This document shows positions 11,221 to 24,677 of a stretch of 64,000 bases of DNA, piece after piece. Below the pieces are notes generated by a model. The model was given only the letters and a program-made list of their open reading frames with translations, had not been told where the DNA came from and searched no databases. Made by a program: the position numbers and the translations under genes. Position 1 is the first letter of the stretch. Every line of letters starts with the position of its first letter. The stretch is from Brachionus plicatilis (taxonomy: Eukaryota > Rotifera > Eurotatoria > Ploima > Brachionidae), in the NCBI GenBank assembly GCA_010279815.1, contig QEOQ01000207.1, positions 406,962 through 470,961 on the forward strand. The letters run 5' to 3'.

Positions 11221-12127
11221 TTTAATTTATTTTTTATTTATTTTTTGGCAATTTAATTTCAAATATAATCAACAATTAAATTTTTAAATTTTTTAAAAAT
11301 TATATAATTTTTTTCTTTTCTCTTCAAATTATTGATATTGATAAAATAAATGATCAAAATTTTACAAAAGAGAAAAATACTGAACTTAATCTCTAAAAAG
11401 AGGTTGAACGCCTCTGACCGCCGATTAAATCTATTATAACTATTAAAATTTTCAAAAAATTTGTTAAACTTTATTTGACTATTTCTTAAAAAAATTGATA
11501 AAATGAGCAAAAGAGTTAGAGTTGGTCAAAATTCAAAGTCAAAAAAAATAAATTTATTTTTTTTTAGGTTCGCTGTTTATTATCACGCCAAATCAAGGTA
11601 AACGATCAAAATAAAGAAATAAATTTTTAGAGAATAGCTAAATTAGAGAAAAATTTATAGAGAAAAAAATGTGTCAATCAATTAGAGAATATTTTTATTA
11701 GAGAAAAAAATTTACCGAAAAAAAATTACAAAATTTTTATTGAAAAAAAAATAGAAAAAGTCTGATAAACTAATTAATTAATTAATATTCCATCAATAAA
11801 ATTGAAAATCCAGTAAGGAACAACTCTAAATTTTCTGTTTTATATTCATTAACTTGGCGCTTTATTTTATCTTCTTTTTTTTGTGCTTTACTGCTTGTTG
11901 ACTTTAATTGACTACCTGAAAATAATAACAGCATTTATAGCAGCTAATTCAAAGTCACAATTTACAGATTTTGGGTTGATTGTAATCAAATCACTTATTT
12001 ATTTATTTATTTATTTATTGAATTGAATTAACCTCCTTTAAGGAGAAGTAAAAGAAAATAAAGATAAAATTTTTTTTGTGTTTTTGTGTTTTTTTAAAAA
12101 ATGAAAAATTATTACCTAAAAATAAAA

Positions 12128-15073
12128 TTACAAAAATAAAAAAGGAACGTTAGTTCGAAAATAGAAAAAGGCATGAAAGTTAGAAAGCAAGATAATTTGG
12201 ACCAAAATTAATGAATTTCTTTTATTTTGAATTAGCTCATTTAGGAGAGTTCTGTAATGTTTTAATTTTAAATTGCAAAGACATAACCAAATTGAATCAG
12301 ATATACCATCATTAGAAATCAGATTAATCTTAAGATTTTCTTTAAGTTGGTTTATATTTACTGAAATTTTTGAGGTTTCAATTTTAAAGTACTTGGAAAT
12401 AAGTACTAAGTCGGAGGAAAAAGATTTATTAGAGGGGGGGTCACTTAGCATATATTTTAAAAATTGTGATGATAGATAATTATATTTAATTGTATCAATA
12501 AAAGTTAGTTTTGAAAATAGATAAAGTTCATCAAAGTTGAATAATTTTAGTACTTTTAAGACTCGTGACATGTGACAGTAGGCTTTTAAACCAAACATTT
12601 GTCTAATTAAGTTGTTTTGTAATTTATTTATTGAATCCTTTGTGGTCGAATTAAGAGTAAGAGCCTCAAGACCATATGTGAATTTAGATAAGCAAAATGT
12701 TTTGTATATAAATGATTTGAATTTAGGTGAAGAGGTAGGACTATTTTTAGGTAGAAGATATGAAATTCCAAAAAAGCTGCTCTGAACTTTTTTAAAATTT
12801 ATAACTGCCTGTGTGTTAAGGTCAAGATTAGAATCTATAATGAATCCTAAGTATTCTAACTGATTTGCTTCTTCAAGTTCGGATCCATTAAGGTGAAATA
12901 CCGACTTAAATAATTGAGTGCCAAAGTTAACAACTTTTGTTATATTAGGGTTAAATTTTATTCTCCATTTATTCCCATAAGATCCACAAATATCCAAAAG
13001 CATTTGTAGATGGGAGTCAACTGGGCTTATTAAGATTATATCATCTGCGTAGACAATGATAGAAACATTAAGATTTTTATAAAGAGCTCCAAGCTCATTG
13101 TTAAGGCATTCTATTATAAGATCATCAATATATATGTTGAAAAGAAAAGAAGATAAAATAGCTCCTTGTTTTACACCAGTTTCAATTTTAAAGGGTTTAG
13201 TTGTTAGATTATTTGGAAGAGATAAAACAGCTAATCACGCCATATTTTGTCAAAGGCCTTTTCTGCATCTAAAGATGCTATCCTACATCCAGAGCCTTTA
13301 TTGATGTAGTTAAGAGTTGTTTCTTTTAATACAAAAATGGCATGGTTACATGAGGTTTTTTTCTTAAAACTAAATTGGTTATTACTAACTTTGTAAAGAT
13401 CAGGGGAGTTAATTAGAATAAGTTTTTCTAGGATTTGAGCAAAGCAGTTTGAAATAGAAATAGGTCTTATATTGTTTAGATCATATCTGTTTTTTAAATT
13501 GTCTTTTAGAATAGGATTAATTTTTGAAGTATTAAGATTTTTTGGGATCTTATTGAATAGTAGAAGTTGGTTGAAGAATTCAAGTAGAATTTCATGAAAG
13601 CCAACAAAATTTATATTTTTTAAAAGGTTATAGGAGATTTTGTTAAAACCAGTTACTTTTGAGTTATCAAATTCTGATATTATTTTCTTTAGTTGAGACA
13701 GCTCAAAAAAAGGTAGAGTATCAGGACGAGTGTAGTTCACAAATGTTTCATTCACATGTTTTTTAATATTTAGCTGATCACTTGAAAGAGAGGATTCATC
13801 CTCTTTGAATATATTTAAGAAGTGAGAAAAGAGTTTATCCGGTGGGAGGGTTATTTCTTTTCTAACATTTCTTTTATTTTTAGACTGTGCAAGTCTTTTC
13901 CAAAATCTATTCCTATCTTTTAAAGAGAAAAGACTTTCTATTTTTGCTTGCTCTTTTAATTCATTTAGATAAATTTGTTGTCGTTGAGTTCTTCTAAATT
14001 CTTTCTTTAATTGTCTTCTTTTAGGTTCAAAGGAGGGATCCGTTTTTATTTTATGATTGATGTCAATTAACTTATCTTTTATCAATTTTAGTTCCTTATT
14101 GAACCAATTGTTTTTCTTTGGCTTCTTAGCTAAATTGGAGGAAAAGTAAATATTTTGATAGTCTAATGCTTCATTTGAGGCTTTAGAGATTGAGTCACAT
14201 ATTGATTTATAAAAGAGATCAACATGCTCTTGTGCATTAAAAATAGGTTTTGAGGGATCAGTGTAATCGAGACAAGAATTAAAAAAATGATAAGATAAAT
14301 TATTATTATAGAATTCAAATACTTCAGATATTTCAAGTTTTAGTCTGGGTTGGACTTGAGGCTTAAAATATAGAGATTCAGTCTCACAGTGGAGATTTTC
14401 ATAAGTAACATCCAATTTAAAAGCGAGGTGATCACTAAGATTTCCCAAGTCACTTAAAATGTTACATTGAATAGATTTTAAGATATTCCCTTGATCTGAG
14501 ACTAAAATATGGTCAAGGTTAGCATAATATGGGGGGGAATTTTTTTTATACTTTGTATAGGTATACGAAGTAAATTGTGTGTTTAATGAGTCCAGTAGGA
14601 CCAGGTCATTTTCATGTATAAAATTGTACAGTAGAGTATCTAACTTATTTATATTTGAGGATTTTTGACAAGTGAGCCTGAATGGATCTGCATTGAAGTC
14701 ACCTATTATGAACATTGGAATATTTTTGTCTTTAAAAAATTTCATGTGAGCTATTAAGATTGATAGAGTAGTCTCATATAAAGCTATCGAATCAACCTTA
14801 TTCTTATTTCGTCAAGAAACCAACATTGGCCACCATAAGGTCGCCCTGAAGATTTACCTAAATAATCAGGCATATCCTACTGATAGAGTGGAGTATTTTT
14901 ATGAAACCTAGATGAAGCTAAATCCTTTATAATATGAAATTCATTTTTTTTGGTCCATAATTCATTCAAATAGCAAATATTCGAAATATTAACTAAATGA
15001 TTACAATAAGCTAAATTTGATTTTAAATTGAAATAATTAAGAAAAGAAATAGAAAAAGAATTTAAAGGCATAA
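12128..15073 (-). pseudogene. LINE ORF2: endonuclease + reverse transcriptase, broken
   Basis: The endonuclease part begins near 15073 (MPLNSFSISF, then ISNICYLNELW) and shifts frame near 14870 before GKSSGRPYGG. It continues with GDFNADP (about 14700) and NLDHILVS. RT motifs follow in order: NNIRPISISNCFAQILEKLI, LDAEKAFDKIWRD (motif A, about 13235-13275), GVKQGAILSSFLFNIYIDD (motif B) and YADDIILISP (motif C, about 13035). Between motifs A and B roughly 40 residues usual for this family are missing and the frame changes near 13231. Residues after motif C run on to 12128. Inactive by frameshift plus deletion. Confidence 0.8.
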
Positions 15074-15084
15074 TAATTACGTAA

Positions 15085-15639
15085 CTATTGATTAGGAGTA
15101 TTGCTCGTATTTGCTTCAGATGAAGATTGAGTATTTTCATTTGTTCCACTTGAGGAGGGTTGGGCATTTGAGGATGTTGATATCGTGTATCGCTGGCGTA
15201 ATGCAAATGGTTTATGGTAGCGATTAATTACAGCACCTCTCGGCCAGTTATTTTTGTCTTTAATTTTTTCAAGATCGAACACACTAATGGAAAATTTAAA
15301 TGATTTAAATAAACCATGAGTTGTTGTGATTTGTTCAAAATTGGAGTATTGTACAATTGAATGAACTGCTTTTTTCACATTTTCTATTGACTCTTCATTA
15401 GAGATGCGTCCAAGGTAAATTTCTACAGTCAAAATCAAATCACTTACTAACTTGAATAATTTTTTATAAGTTATTTGCTTCTTATTCGGAAGAAAAGCGT
15501 ATAACATTGGAAGAGTAGTGCCCCTAATGATTATTGCGAGGAACGAGCGTGCTATGACGAGCTTATTAAGCAGACACGAGAATACTGAATTGATTTGAAC
15601 GGGTCGATAGCGATTGGTTCGATTCTTTAAACCAATCAT
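15085..15639 (-). pseudogene. LINE ORF1 (gag-like) fragment
   Basis: A 184-codon ORF ending 11 bp before the proposed ORF2 start, as in bicistronic LINEs. FKSFKFSISVFDLEKI and WPRGAVINRYHKPF resemble the conserved C-terminal block of invertebrate ORF1 proteins, followed by a Ser/Thr/Asn-rich tail. Related sequence continues upstream in another frame (STNKSIFRNDWF near 15650), so this ORF is the 3' remainder of a longer, shifted protein. Family placement is by style and position only. Confidence 0.5.
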
Positions 15640-17160
15640 TTCTAAAAATTGACTTATTGGTAGAATTAATTGGATACTGAAAAGATGAATTTTTAATTAG
15701 CTATTTTTATAATTTTTATTGGCAAAGAGAAAAAGGTCAAAAAAAATTATGCATTCTTTAACACTAATCTTCGAGTTTACTTGTGTTTCAAAAATAACTT
15801 GAATAAAAGTGTTGGGTTGCAAGAGGATTCTAAACCGGCTACTTAATTTTTAGAAACCGTGACCGTGTTTTCATTGACCGGTCAACATTTTAATGGGCGG
15901 TCAGCTGTTCGGTAAGCTTAGCAGTCTAAATTTTGCGCTGTTATCAGTTACCTGACGGAGTGCCTAATTCACATTACGCACTATTGACAGCATTTAATCA
16001 CCGAATATTGACTATTTGGGATAAATAGTCTAATAAAATTAATTTTTGATTTGTTTTTAAATTTTAAAATATGTAAAAAATAAAATAAACAAGTTCGACA
16101 ACAATAAAGGCGATTTCATAAAATAATAGTAGAAGTAAAGCTGACTTTTAAGTAGCTAGGGATTAAAAATGTTCTGATTTGCTTTTATAAAGTTGTCTAA
16201 ACCTTTGAAAAGAAATTCATTCACACAAGGTATTGATTTCACAGTATACTTCTAGACATACAAAAACTGAAACTAGTTTCTTTCTACGTTGATATTAAAA
16301 AATAATGCTTTGTTAGATTTGTCAATTAAATTTTTTAATTCTCCAAATTGTTAAACTTTGGAACAAAACTTGAAAAATATTTTAAATATTCCGAATAAAG
16401 TTTAAACAAGGTATCTTTATTTATAAAAATAAAAAAAAATGAAAGATCTAATAAAAAATTGAAATGGGGCTAAAAATGACATTTCGAAATTTTTGGCCGG
16501 ACTAATGACCGTTGACCAAAAAGTTGACGGTATTTTTGACAATCCTTATTATACGGGTTTTCGAAAATACGGTCAAAAAATGACCGCTAAAAACCTCTCG
16601 CTAAATGTACGTCTTTGCTCTGACCACATCCAAAACTATTAAATAACGTCCCGTTACTCGCATATTTAAAGCTTTGCTTCATCTAGTATGAATAGTATAA
16701 ACTTGTTTAAACACAGTTGGTGAAATATCAAACAAATAAAAAAGCTATTTATTTATATTAAAAATATTGTCTGTGCTTTTCTCTATATTTTTTCTCTATA
16801 TTTTTTTCCCTAATTTTTTTTTTCTATTATACAAATTCTCTAATTTTCCTTTCTCTATTTTATGATTTCTCTAAACTTGTCTTGACTCTAATTAATTTCT
16901 CTAATTTTTTTTTCTCTATTTTGATAGTTCACCCAAATCAAAATTCAAAGTCAAGTTTGATTTCTTTTAGTAGTTGGACTTTAAACATTTTAAAAATATG
17001 GACAAATTGTAAATTTTCATTTGTAGCCAAATTAATAAAAAATCAATCATTTGCTATATTTTTATTTAAAAAATTATCTAAGATCAATAAATCATAATAA
17101 GTCTTTTTTTAATAGAAGAATGTAAGAACAATAATAAAAATTAAATTTTTCAATTGTCTA

Positions 17161-20315
<3,155 letters not shown>

Positions 20316-20642
20316 TTTTTTTTTCTATCTAAATAGAAACTTTTAAATTCTTTGGCTTACAATAAATTTCGTTTTTAATATCATCTTTGGTCTATGTCAA
20401 AAAATTTGATTATCTAAACAAGGTTCGAGGTAAAATTTTATCGCTAAATTTTGGGTGTATAAAATAATAAAATTTTCATAATTCTTAAACTTTAGATTTG
20501 CTTTAAAATTTTCCAGAAAAAGCGTTCAATATACATACTTTATTTTAATCTAATCTATTGTTAGATAATTGGCAAAATTTTAAAACCATTGTGATTTTAG
20601 ACCAAATTTTTAAAGTTTAAAAAATTTTTGAATTTAAAAAAA
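20316..20642. promoter_or_regulatory. divergent spacer between catalase and aldo-keto reductase
   Basis: The 327 bp separating the two start codons must contain both promoters and 5' UTRs, unless distant leader exons exist. No TATA-like or stress-element motif stands out from the AT background. Called from gene arrangement only. Confidence 0.4.
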
Positions 20643-21766
20643 ATGCCTTCAATAAACAATTTAAAATTTTCGAATGGCCTTGAAATTCCAAGTCTTGGTC
20701 TGGGAACTTATAAGGTTAACAAAAAATTTAATTTTAAAATTGTGGTATTCTAAAAGTTGCTTAATTTTAAGGAAGAAAAAGAGGATGTTTTAGTTGATGC
20801 AGTCAAGGCAGCAATTAAGAGCGGATATCGCCATTTTGATTGCGCTCATATCTATTTCAATGAGCAGCACATTGGTAAAGCCATTAGGGATACAATTGCC
20901 GAGTCAAATGGTGCGTTAAAACGCGAAGACTTTTTCATCACATCTAAATGCTGGAATACCTATCATTCTAGAGAAAAAGTCCATCTATGTTTGGATCAAA
21001 TTTTACAAAGACTTGGTCTTGAATATCTAGATTTATATTTAATCCATTGGCCCATGGGATTTAAAGAAGATGCCGGTGATTACCCGTTGGGAGAAGATGG
21101 AAAAATGATTCCTTCAGATATTCATTATTTGGATACTTATAAGGCTATGGAAGAATGTGTCCGAAATGGAAAAACAAAGAGTATTGGAGTGAGCAATTTT
21201 AATATTAAACAGTTGGAGGATGTTTTGGCAAATGGTGAAATCAAACCTGTCTGTAATCAGGTCGAAGTGAATCCATTATTCCAAAATGCTGAGCTTATAG
21301 AATTTTGTCAAAAAAAAAATATTGTTGTTGTAGCTTATGCTCCGTTGGGAGCCCCAGATAGAGCATGGTGTGTATTTTTTGTAATTTTCTAAATAACAAG
21401 GTGATATTTTTTAATAATATAAGGCTAAAAACTGAAGATCCTGTTCCACTACAGCATCCTATTGTGCTTAATTTGGCCAAAAAGCACAATAAATCACCAG
21501 CTCAAATTATTCTAAGATGGTTGTTGCAACGAGGCTTGGTGGTTATTCCAAAGAGTGTAAATCCAACGCGTATTGAAGAGAATAGTAAAATTTTTGATTT
21601 TAACTTGAGTTCCGAAGAAATGACTGAATTCAAAAATTTTCGAGATCAATTTAGATTTTATAAATTTGAAGTGTAAGCTTAATCTTAAACATTTTTTTAT
21701 CTATCTTTATTTGTTTAATTTTTATTTTACAGAGCTGATAAACATCAATTTTATCCATTTGAATGA
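20643..21766 (+). CDS. aldo-keto reductase (AKR1-type), four exons
   Basis: Exons 20643-20714, 20772-21367, 21424-21672 and 21733-21766 give 316 aa, the usual AKR length. It reduces carbonyls with NADPH in the cytosol. The catalytic tetrad is visible: Asp in RHFDCAHIY with the following Tyr, Lys in FFITSKCWN, and His in LYLIHWP. Cofactor-binding signatures are GVSNFN, NQVEVNP, APLG and IPKSVNPTRI. The phase-2 junctions read PDRAWLKTEDP and YKFEVADKHQFYPFE, as expected for AKR1 proteins. The gene is head-to-head with catalase, 327 bp between start codons, so a shared promoter region is possible. The exact substrate cannot be read from sequence. Confidence 0.93.
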
Positions 21767-22138
21767 AATGAAATGCTTCCAATTGAGATTACATAATTTA
21801 GCTTAGATTTTTATTTTAGCTTATTTTATTTTGATTTTTAGCAGTTTTAGCTAATAAAATGTTTAAAACTTGAAATCTTCTTAATTTAGTCTAATACAAG
21901 TAGAAGAAAATGGAAAGTTCTTAAAATAACTAGAATTAATCAAATGTAACTTTATTATATTTTGATTTTAAATTTATAAAACAAAATTTAGAATATTTTT
22001 TCCTCACTTATAAAATCTGATCCACATAAACACATATATTTTTTGCTTAATGATGCAAATTGTCCAAATCAAAGTATTTACACCAATTTTCACTTTTTTA
22101 ATTAAAATTGTTTCCATTTTCATTATTATTATTGTTAT

Positions 22139-22223
22139 AGTGGGCGTCTACGTGCGCCACTACTTGAAGACTCAAGTCTCCCACAGCATTTATACTACTA
22201 CTGCTACTACTACTACTATTAAT
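22139..22223 (+). mobile_element. LINE 3' end with (TAC)n tail
   Basis: CACAGCATTTATACTACTAC followed by a TAC/TGC repeat resembles the minus-strand LINE end at 10314-10360 (CAGCAGTTTACACTACTAC). It is a very short 5'-truncated copy; a hairpin-like GGGCGTCTACGTGCGCC precedes it. Confidence 0.45.
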
Positions 22224-22265
22224 TAAAAACAATTTAATTAGTGTCCAAACTAAACTTTCAGATAC

Positions 22266-22352
22266 AGTCGAGTTCGGTTATAACGAACTTACTTCGGAAC
22301 TCTCAAAATGGTTCGTTATAAACGAACTTCGTTATATCCGAAACATAAAAAA
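22266..22352 (+). mobile_element. pogo/Tigger-like transposon end
   Basis: After a TA dinucleotide the sequence reads CAGTCGAGTTCGGTTATAAC, then repeats of GAACTTCGTTATA in both orientations. CAGT tips with TA target and TATAACGAA-type ends are typical of pogo/Tigger elements. The opposite end was not found; the copy runs into LINE-like sequence. Confidence 0.55.
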
Positions 22353-22439
22353 GGTAAAAATTTTTCGTTTCGTTGCTTGACTTCTAGAATTCATTTTTTT
22401 TATTAATTGAGGATTTTTTTTTTTTTTTTTTAATTGTTT

Positions 22440-23010
22440 ATTTATTATTTAAATAGACTTTGAGTAATGAAACTCCTTTAGCTATTGTTCATATATTAAA
22501 AGAAAGTGAAACAAATATAAGGTATTACAAAATTGGGTACACAATATTTAAAAAACATATAGTAAAATGGGAATATAAAGAAAGGGAAGCTTCTAGAAAA
22601 TTGAAAGATTTGGCTGTTTTAAGTCACTCCCGTGGAAATTCATGGACAAAAATTGCTAAGGGAGACTTTTTTTCAGGTTCTCTTGAGCTCTCAACAAAAA
22701 CATCCTCATAGTCCTTTATGAGTGATAAAATTAGCTCATTTTTGAAGAGAAAACAGTTTTTAACATATCTTATAAAGACCTTAAACTGCTTAATTTAAAT
22801 ACTCTCTTAACTTCTCATGTATAAATCTCCTCATGTCCCTATTATATAAATACTAAAGCATTATTTCTTGTCTTCTTACCATATTTTACTTTATTTTTAA
22901 ATTTATTTTTTGATTTTTTCTTTTCTTTTTATTTATTTTATTTATTTTTTTTTTGGTTTTATTCTGAAGGAGCTTAAGCTCGGTACAGTTAATAAATAAA
23001 TAAATAAATC
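22440..23010 (+). mobile_element. probable 5'-truncated retroelement with (AATA)n tail
   Basis: An 83-codon open stretch (22460-22711, containing LSHSRGNSWTKIAKGDFFSG) is followed by an untranslated part and TCTGAAGGAGCTTAAGCTCG, GTACAG and an AATA repeat at about 22990-23008. The same terminal block and tail occur on the minus strand at 32877-32945, and a similar tail ends the LINE at 11998. The ORF is probably a LINE C-terminus, but I cannot place it in a family. Confidence 0.5.
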
Positions 23011-23079
23011 ATGTCTTTTCAAAATTACATTACCAAAAAATCTTTATTTTGCCAAAAAATTGGTAAAAAAATGTGTCTA

Positions 23080-23997
23080 GCCCTGCTAAAGTGGCTCTGC
23101 TAAAAAGTGTAGATAAAAAGCTAAATGAGTTAGCCAAGCTGTTAGATGTATCTCCAAAATGTATCTCTTCAACTAAAAACGATATTCAGAGACTGGTACT
23201 GTGTCTGATCGAAACCTCCAAAAAAAAAGGCTGAGGGTCTCATACAGTGGTAAGAAAACCACTTCTTAACATAAAAGATAGACAAAAAAGATATAAGTGG
23301 TATAAACAGAGACTCAATTGGACAATAAATGATTAGTCCTGAGTTATGCTCAGTGATAATGAGTCCAATTTTGAGGTCTTCAATCCTAAATCATGAGTAA
23401 TAGTAAATAAGTTTAAAAATGAAAAGTTTCATCCGAAGTTCTGTATACCAAGGTTACAAAACGGTGGAGGTTCAACCGGTTTCTGGGAATGCATTTCTTA
23501 CAAAGGCACTGGTATATGCAACATTTATACACGACGAATTAATCAGTTTCTCTACACCAACACCTTGGAAAACAATCTTTTACCACCTGTTGAACTATTT
23601 GAGCCAGACTACCCTTGGATTTTTCAGCAAGATGGCGCATCGGCACATTCAAAGAACATAACATTGAGGTTCTGCTATGGTGCGCCCATTCATCAAATCT
23701 CAACCCAATTGAGAACTTATAGTCATACATGGATTCCAAATTGGAAGACACTAAAGTAACCTCTATTGAGTATTTAAAAAAAGATTTTACACAAAGAGTG
23801 GTTAAAGATTCCGGCTGAGTACGTACAAAAATTGATTGAACATATGTCAAAAATAGTTTTGGCTTGTTATAACGCTAAAGGCGGTCATTTCAAATATTAA
23901 ATTGTAAAAATTTCTAAAGTTTTGAACCGTTTTTTTTTTATGCGTATAAACAATTATTTTGTTAACAAAAAAAAATCTAAACTTTTGCAACATACTG
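23080..23997 (+). pseudogene. Tc1-like transposase pseudogene with right terminus
   Basis: Pieces in several frames follow Tc1 order: helix-turn-helix (LNELAKLLDVSPKCISS), TGTVSDR, first acidic block DNESNFEVF, GFWECISYKGTG, second acidic block WIFQQDGASAHS, a degenerate SSNLNPIENL, and the C-terminal KIPAEYVQKLIEHMSK and KGGHFKY stop near 23901. Several stops and frame changes make it inactive. The right tip reads GCAACATACTG then TA at 23997-23999. It sits at a TA inside the LINE relic that continues from 24000. No left tip was found. Confidence 0.8.
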
Positions 23998-23999
23998 TA

Positions 24000-24625
24000 A
24001 TAGCCGTAACAAAAATCGCTTAATTTAAAAAATTTGTCTATTCTAGTCTTGAATTGGTTGATTATCGGAGCTTCAATTACATTTTGACTAAGTTTGTAAA
24101 AAAAATTGACCTTACTGCATAGTTTATAACCAATTGTTTCGTCTTTAAATAAGGATGACTCCTTGTATCTTAGAATTTCTGGCAAGGTATAGTGAAATTC
24201 TGTTTGTACCAGTTAACATTGTCAGCACCAGTTTAAATCTTGTATTGTTGAATCAAATCACCGCGGATTCTTCTTTCTTCCAATGTTGTCAGCTCAAAGT
24301 TTTTTAGTCTTGATTGATAATCTAGTTGTTTATTTTAACAGGTAATTTTTGTAGCCCTTCGTTGTATACTTTTAACACTTGAAATATTTTTACGAAGAAA
24401 TGAATGCCAAACTTGAGACGCATATTCTAATTTTGGTCTAATTAGAAAAGTGTAAAGCTTTTATGAGAACAAACTCGTTTTTTGTTTTAAATGTTTTCTT
24501 AACTACTCCCAGAGTTCGATTTGATTTATTAATTATTTCTGCAATATGCTTGTCCCATTTCAAGTCTTTGGTAAAAACTACTCCCAAATCTCGCTCGTAT
24601 AGTGAACTCTCCATCTCATAAATGG
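24000..24625 (-). mobile_element. LINE reverse-transcriptase relic (C-terminal part)
   Basis: Minus-strand segments read ERDLGVVFTKDLKWDKHI and INKSNRTLGVVKKTF, then after a frame change IRPKLEYASQVWHSF, SIQRRATK, ERRIRGDLI and VIEAPIINQFKTRIDKFF. This is the standard C-terminal series of CR1/L2-like LINE ORF2. Multiple shifts show decay. The Tc1 pseudogene interrupts its 3' side at 23997/24000. Confidence 0.75.
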
Positions 24626-24677
24626 TTAGATAAATTAAAAATATTCATTATTTTGCTTTTTTTTATGATTATTCTAC

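Larger units (their letters stand above)
11998..15690 (-). mobile_element. dead two-ORF non-LTR retrotransposon (jockey-like order), 5'-truncated
   Basis: Minus-strand LINE with a gag-like ORF1 (15085-15639), then an endonuclease plus reverse-transcriptase ORF2 (about 12128-15073), then a short 3' UTR and an (AATA)n tail at about 11998-12021. The upstream end fades near 15690. It lies inside the 8-bp-TSD element at 11597-16933 and so arrived later. Frameshifts and an internal deletion make it non-functional. Confidence 0.8.
11597..16933. mobile_element. large inverted-repeat DNA element with 8-bp TSD (5.3 kb, hosts a nested LINE)
   Basis: Left end GGTAAACGATCAAAATAAAG. The right end, complemented, is GGTGAACTATCAAAATAGAG. 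Both are bordered by the identical octamer CAAATCAA (11589-11596 and 16934-16941). Both ends carry arrays of AATTAGAGAAAAA-like subterminal repeats (about 11630-11760 and 16775-16925). The interior is mostly the dead LINE at about 11998-15690, leaving about 1.6 kb of element sequence without a recognisable transposase. An 8-bp duplication fits hAT, P or Merlin-like elements; the GGT tips do not look like hAT, so I leave the superfamily open. A 377-bp relative is at 39636-40012. Confidence 0.6.

Noticed and set aside
11259..11510. 83-aa minus-strand ORF
   Set aside because: Phe/Asn/Lys-rich chance ORF in AT-rich sequence, without homology.
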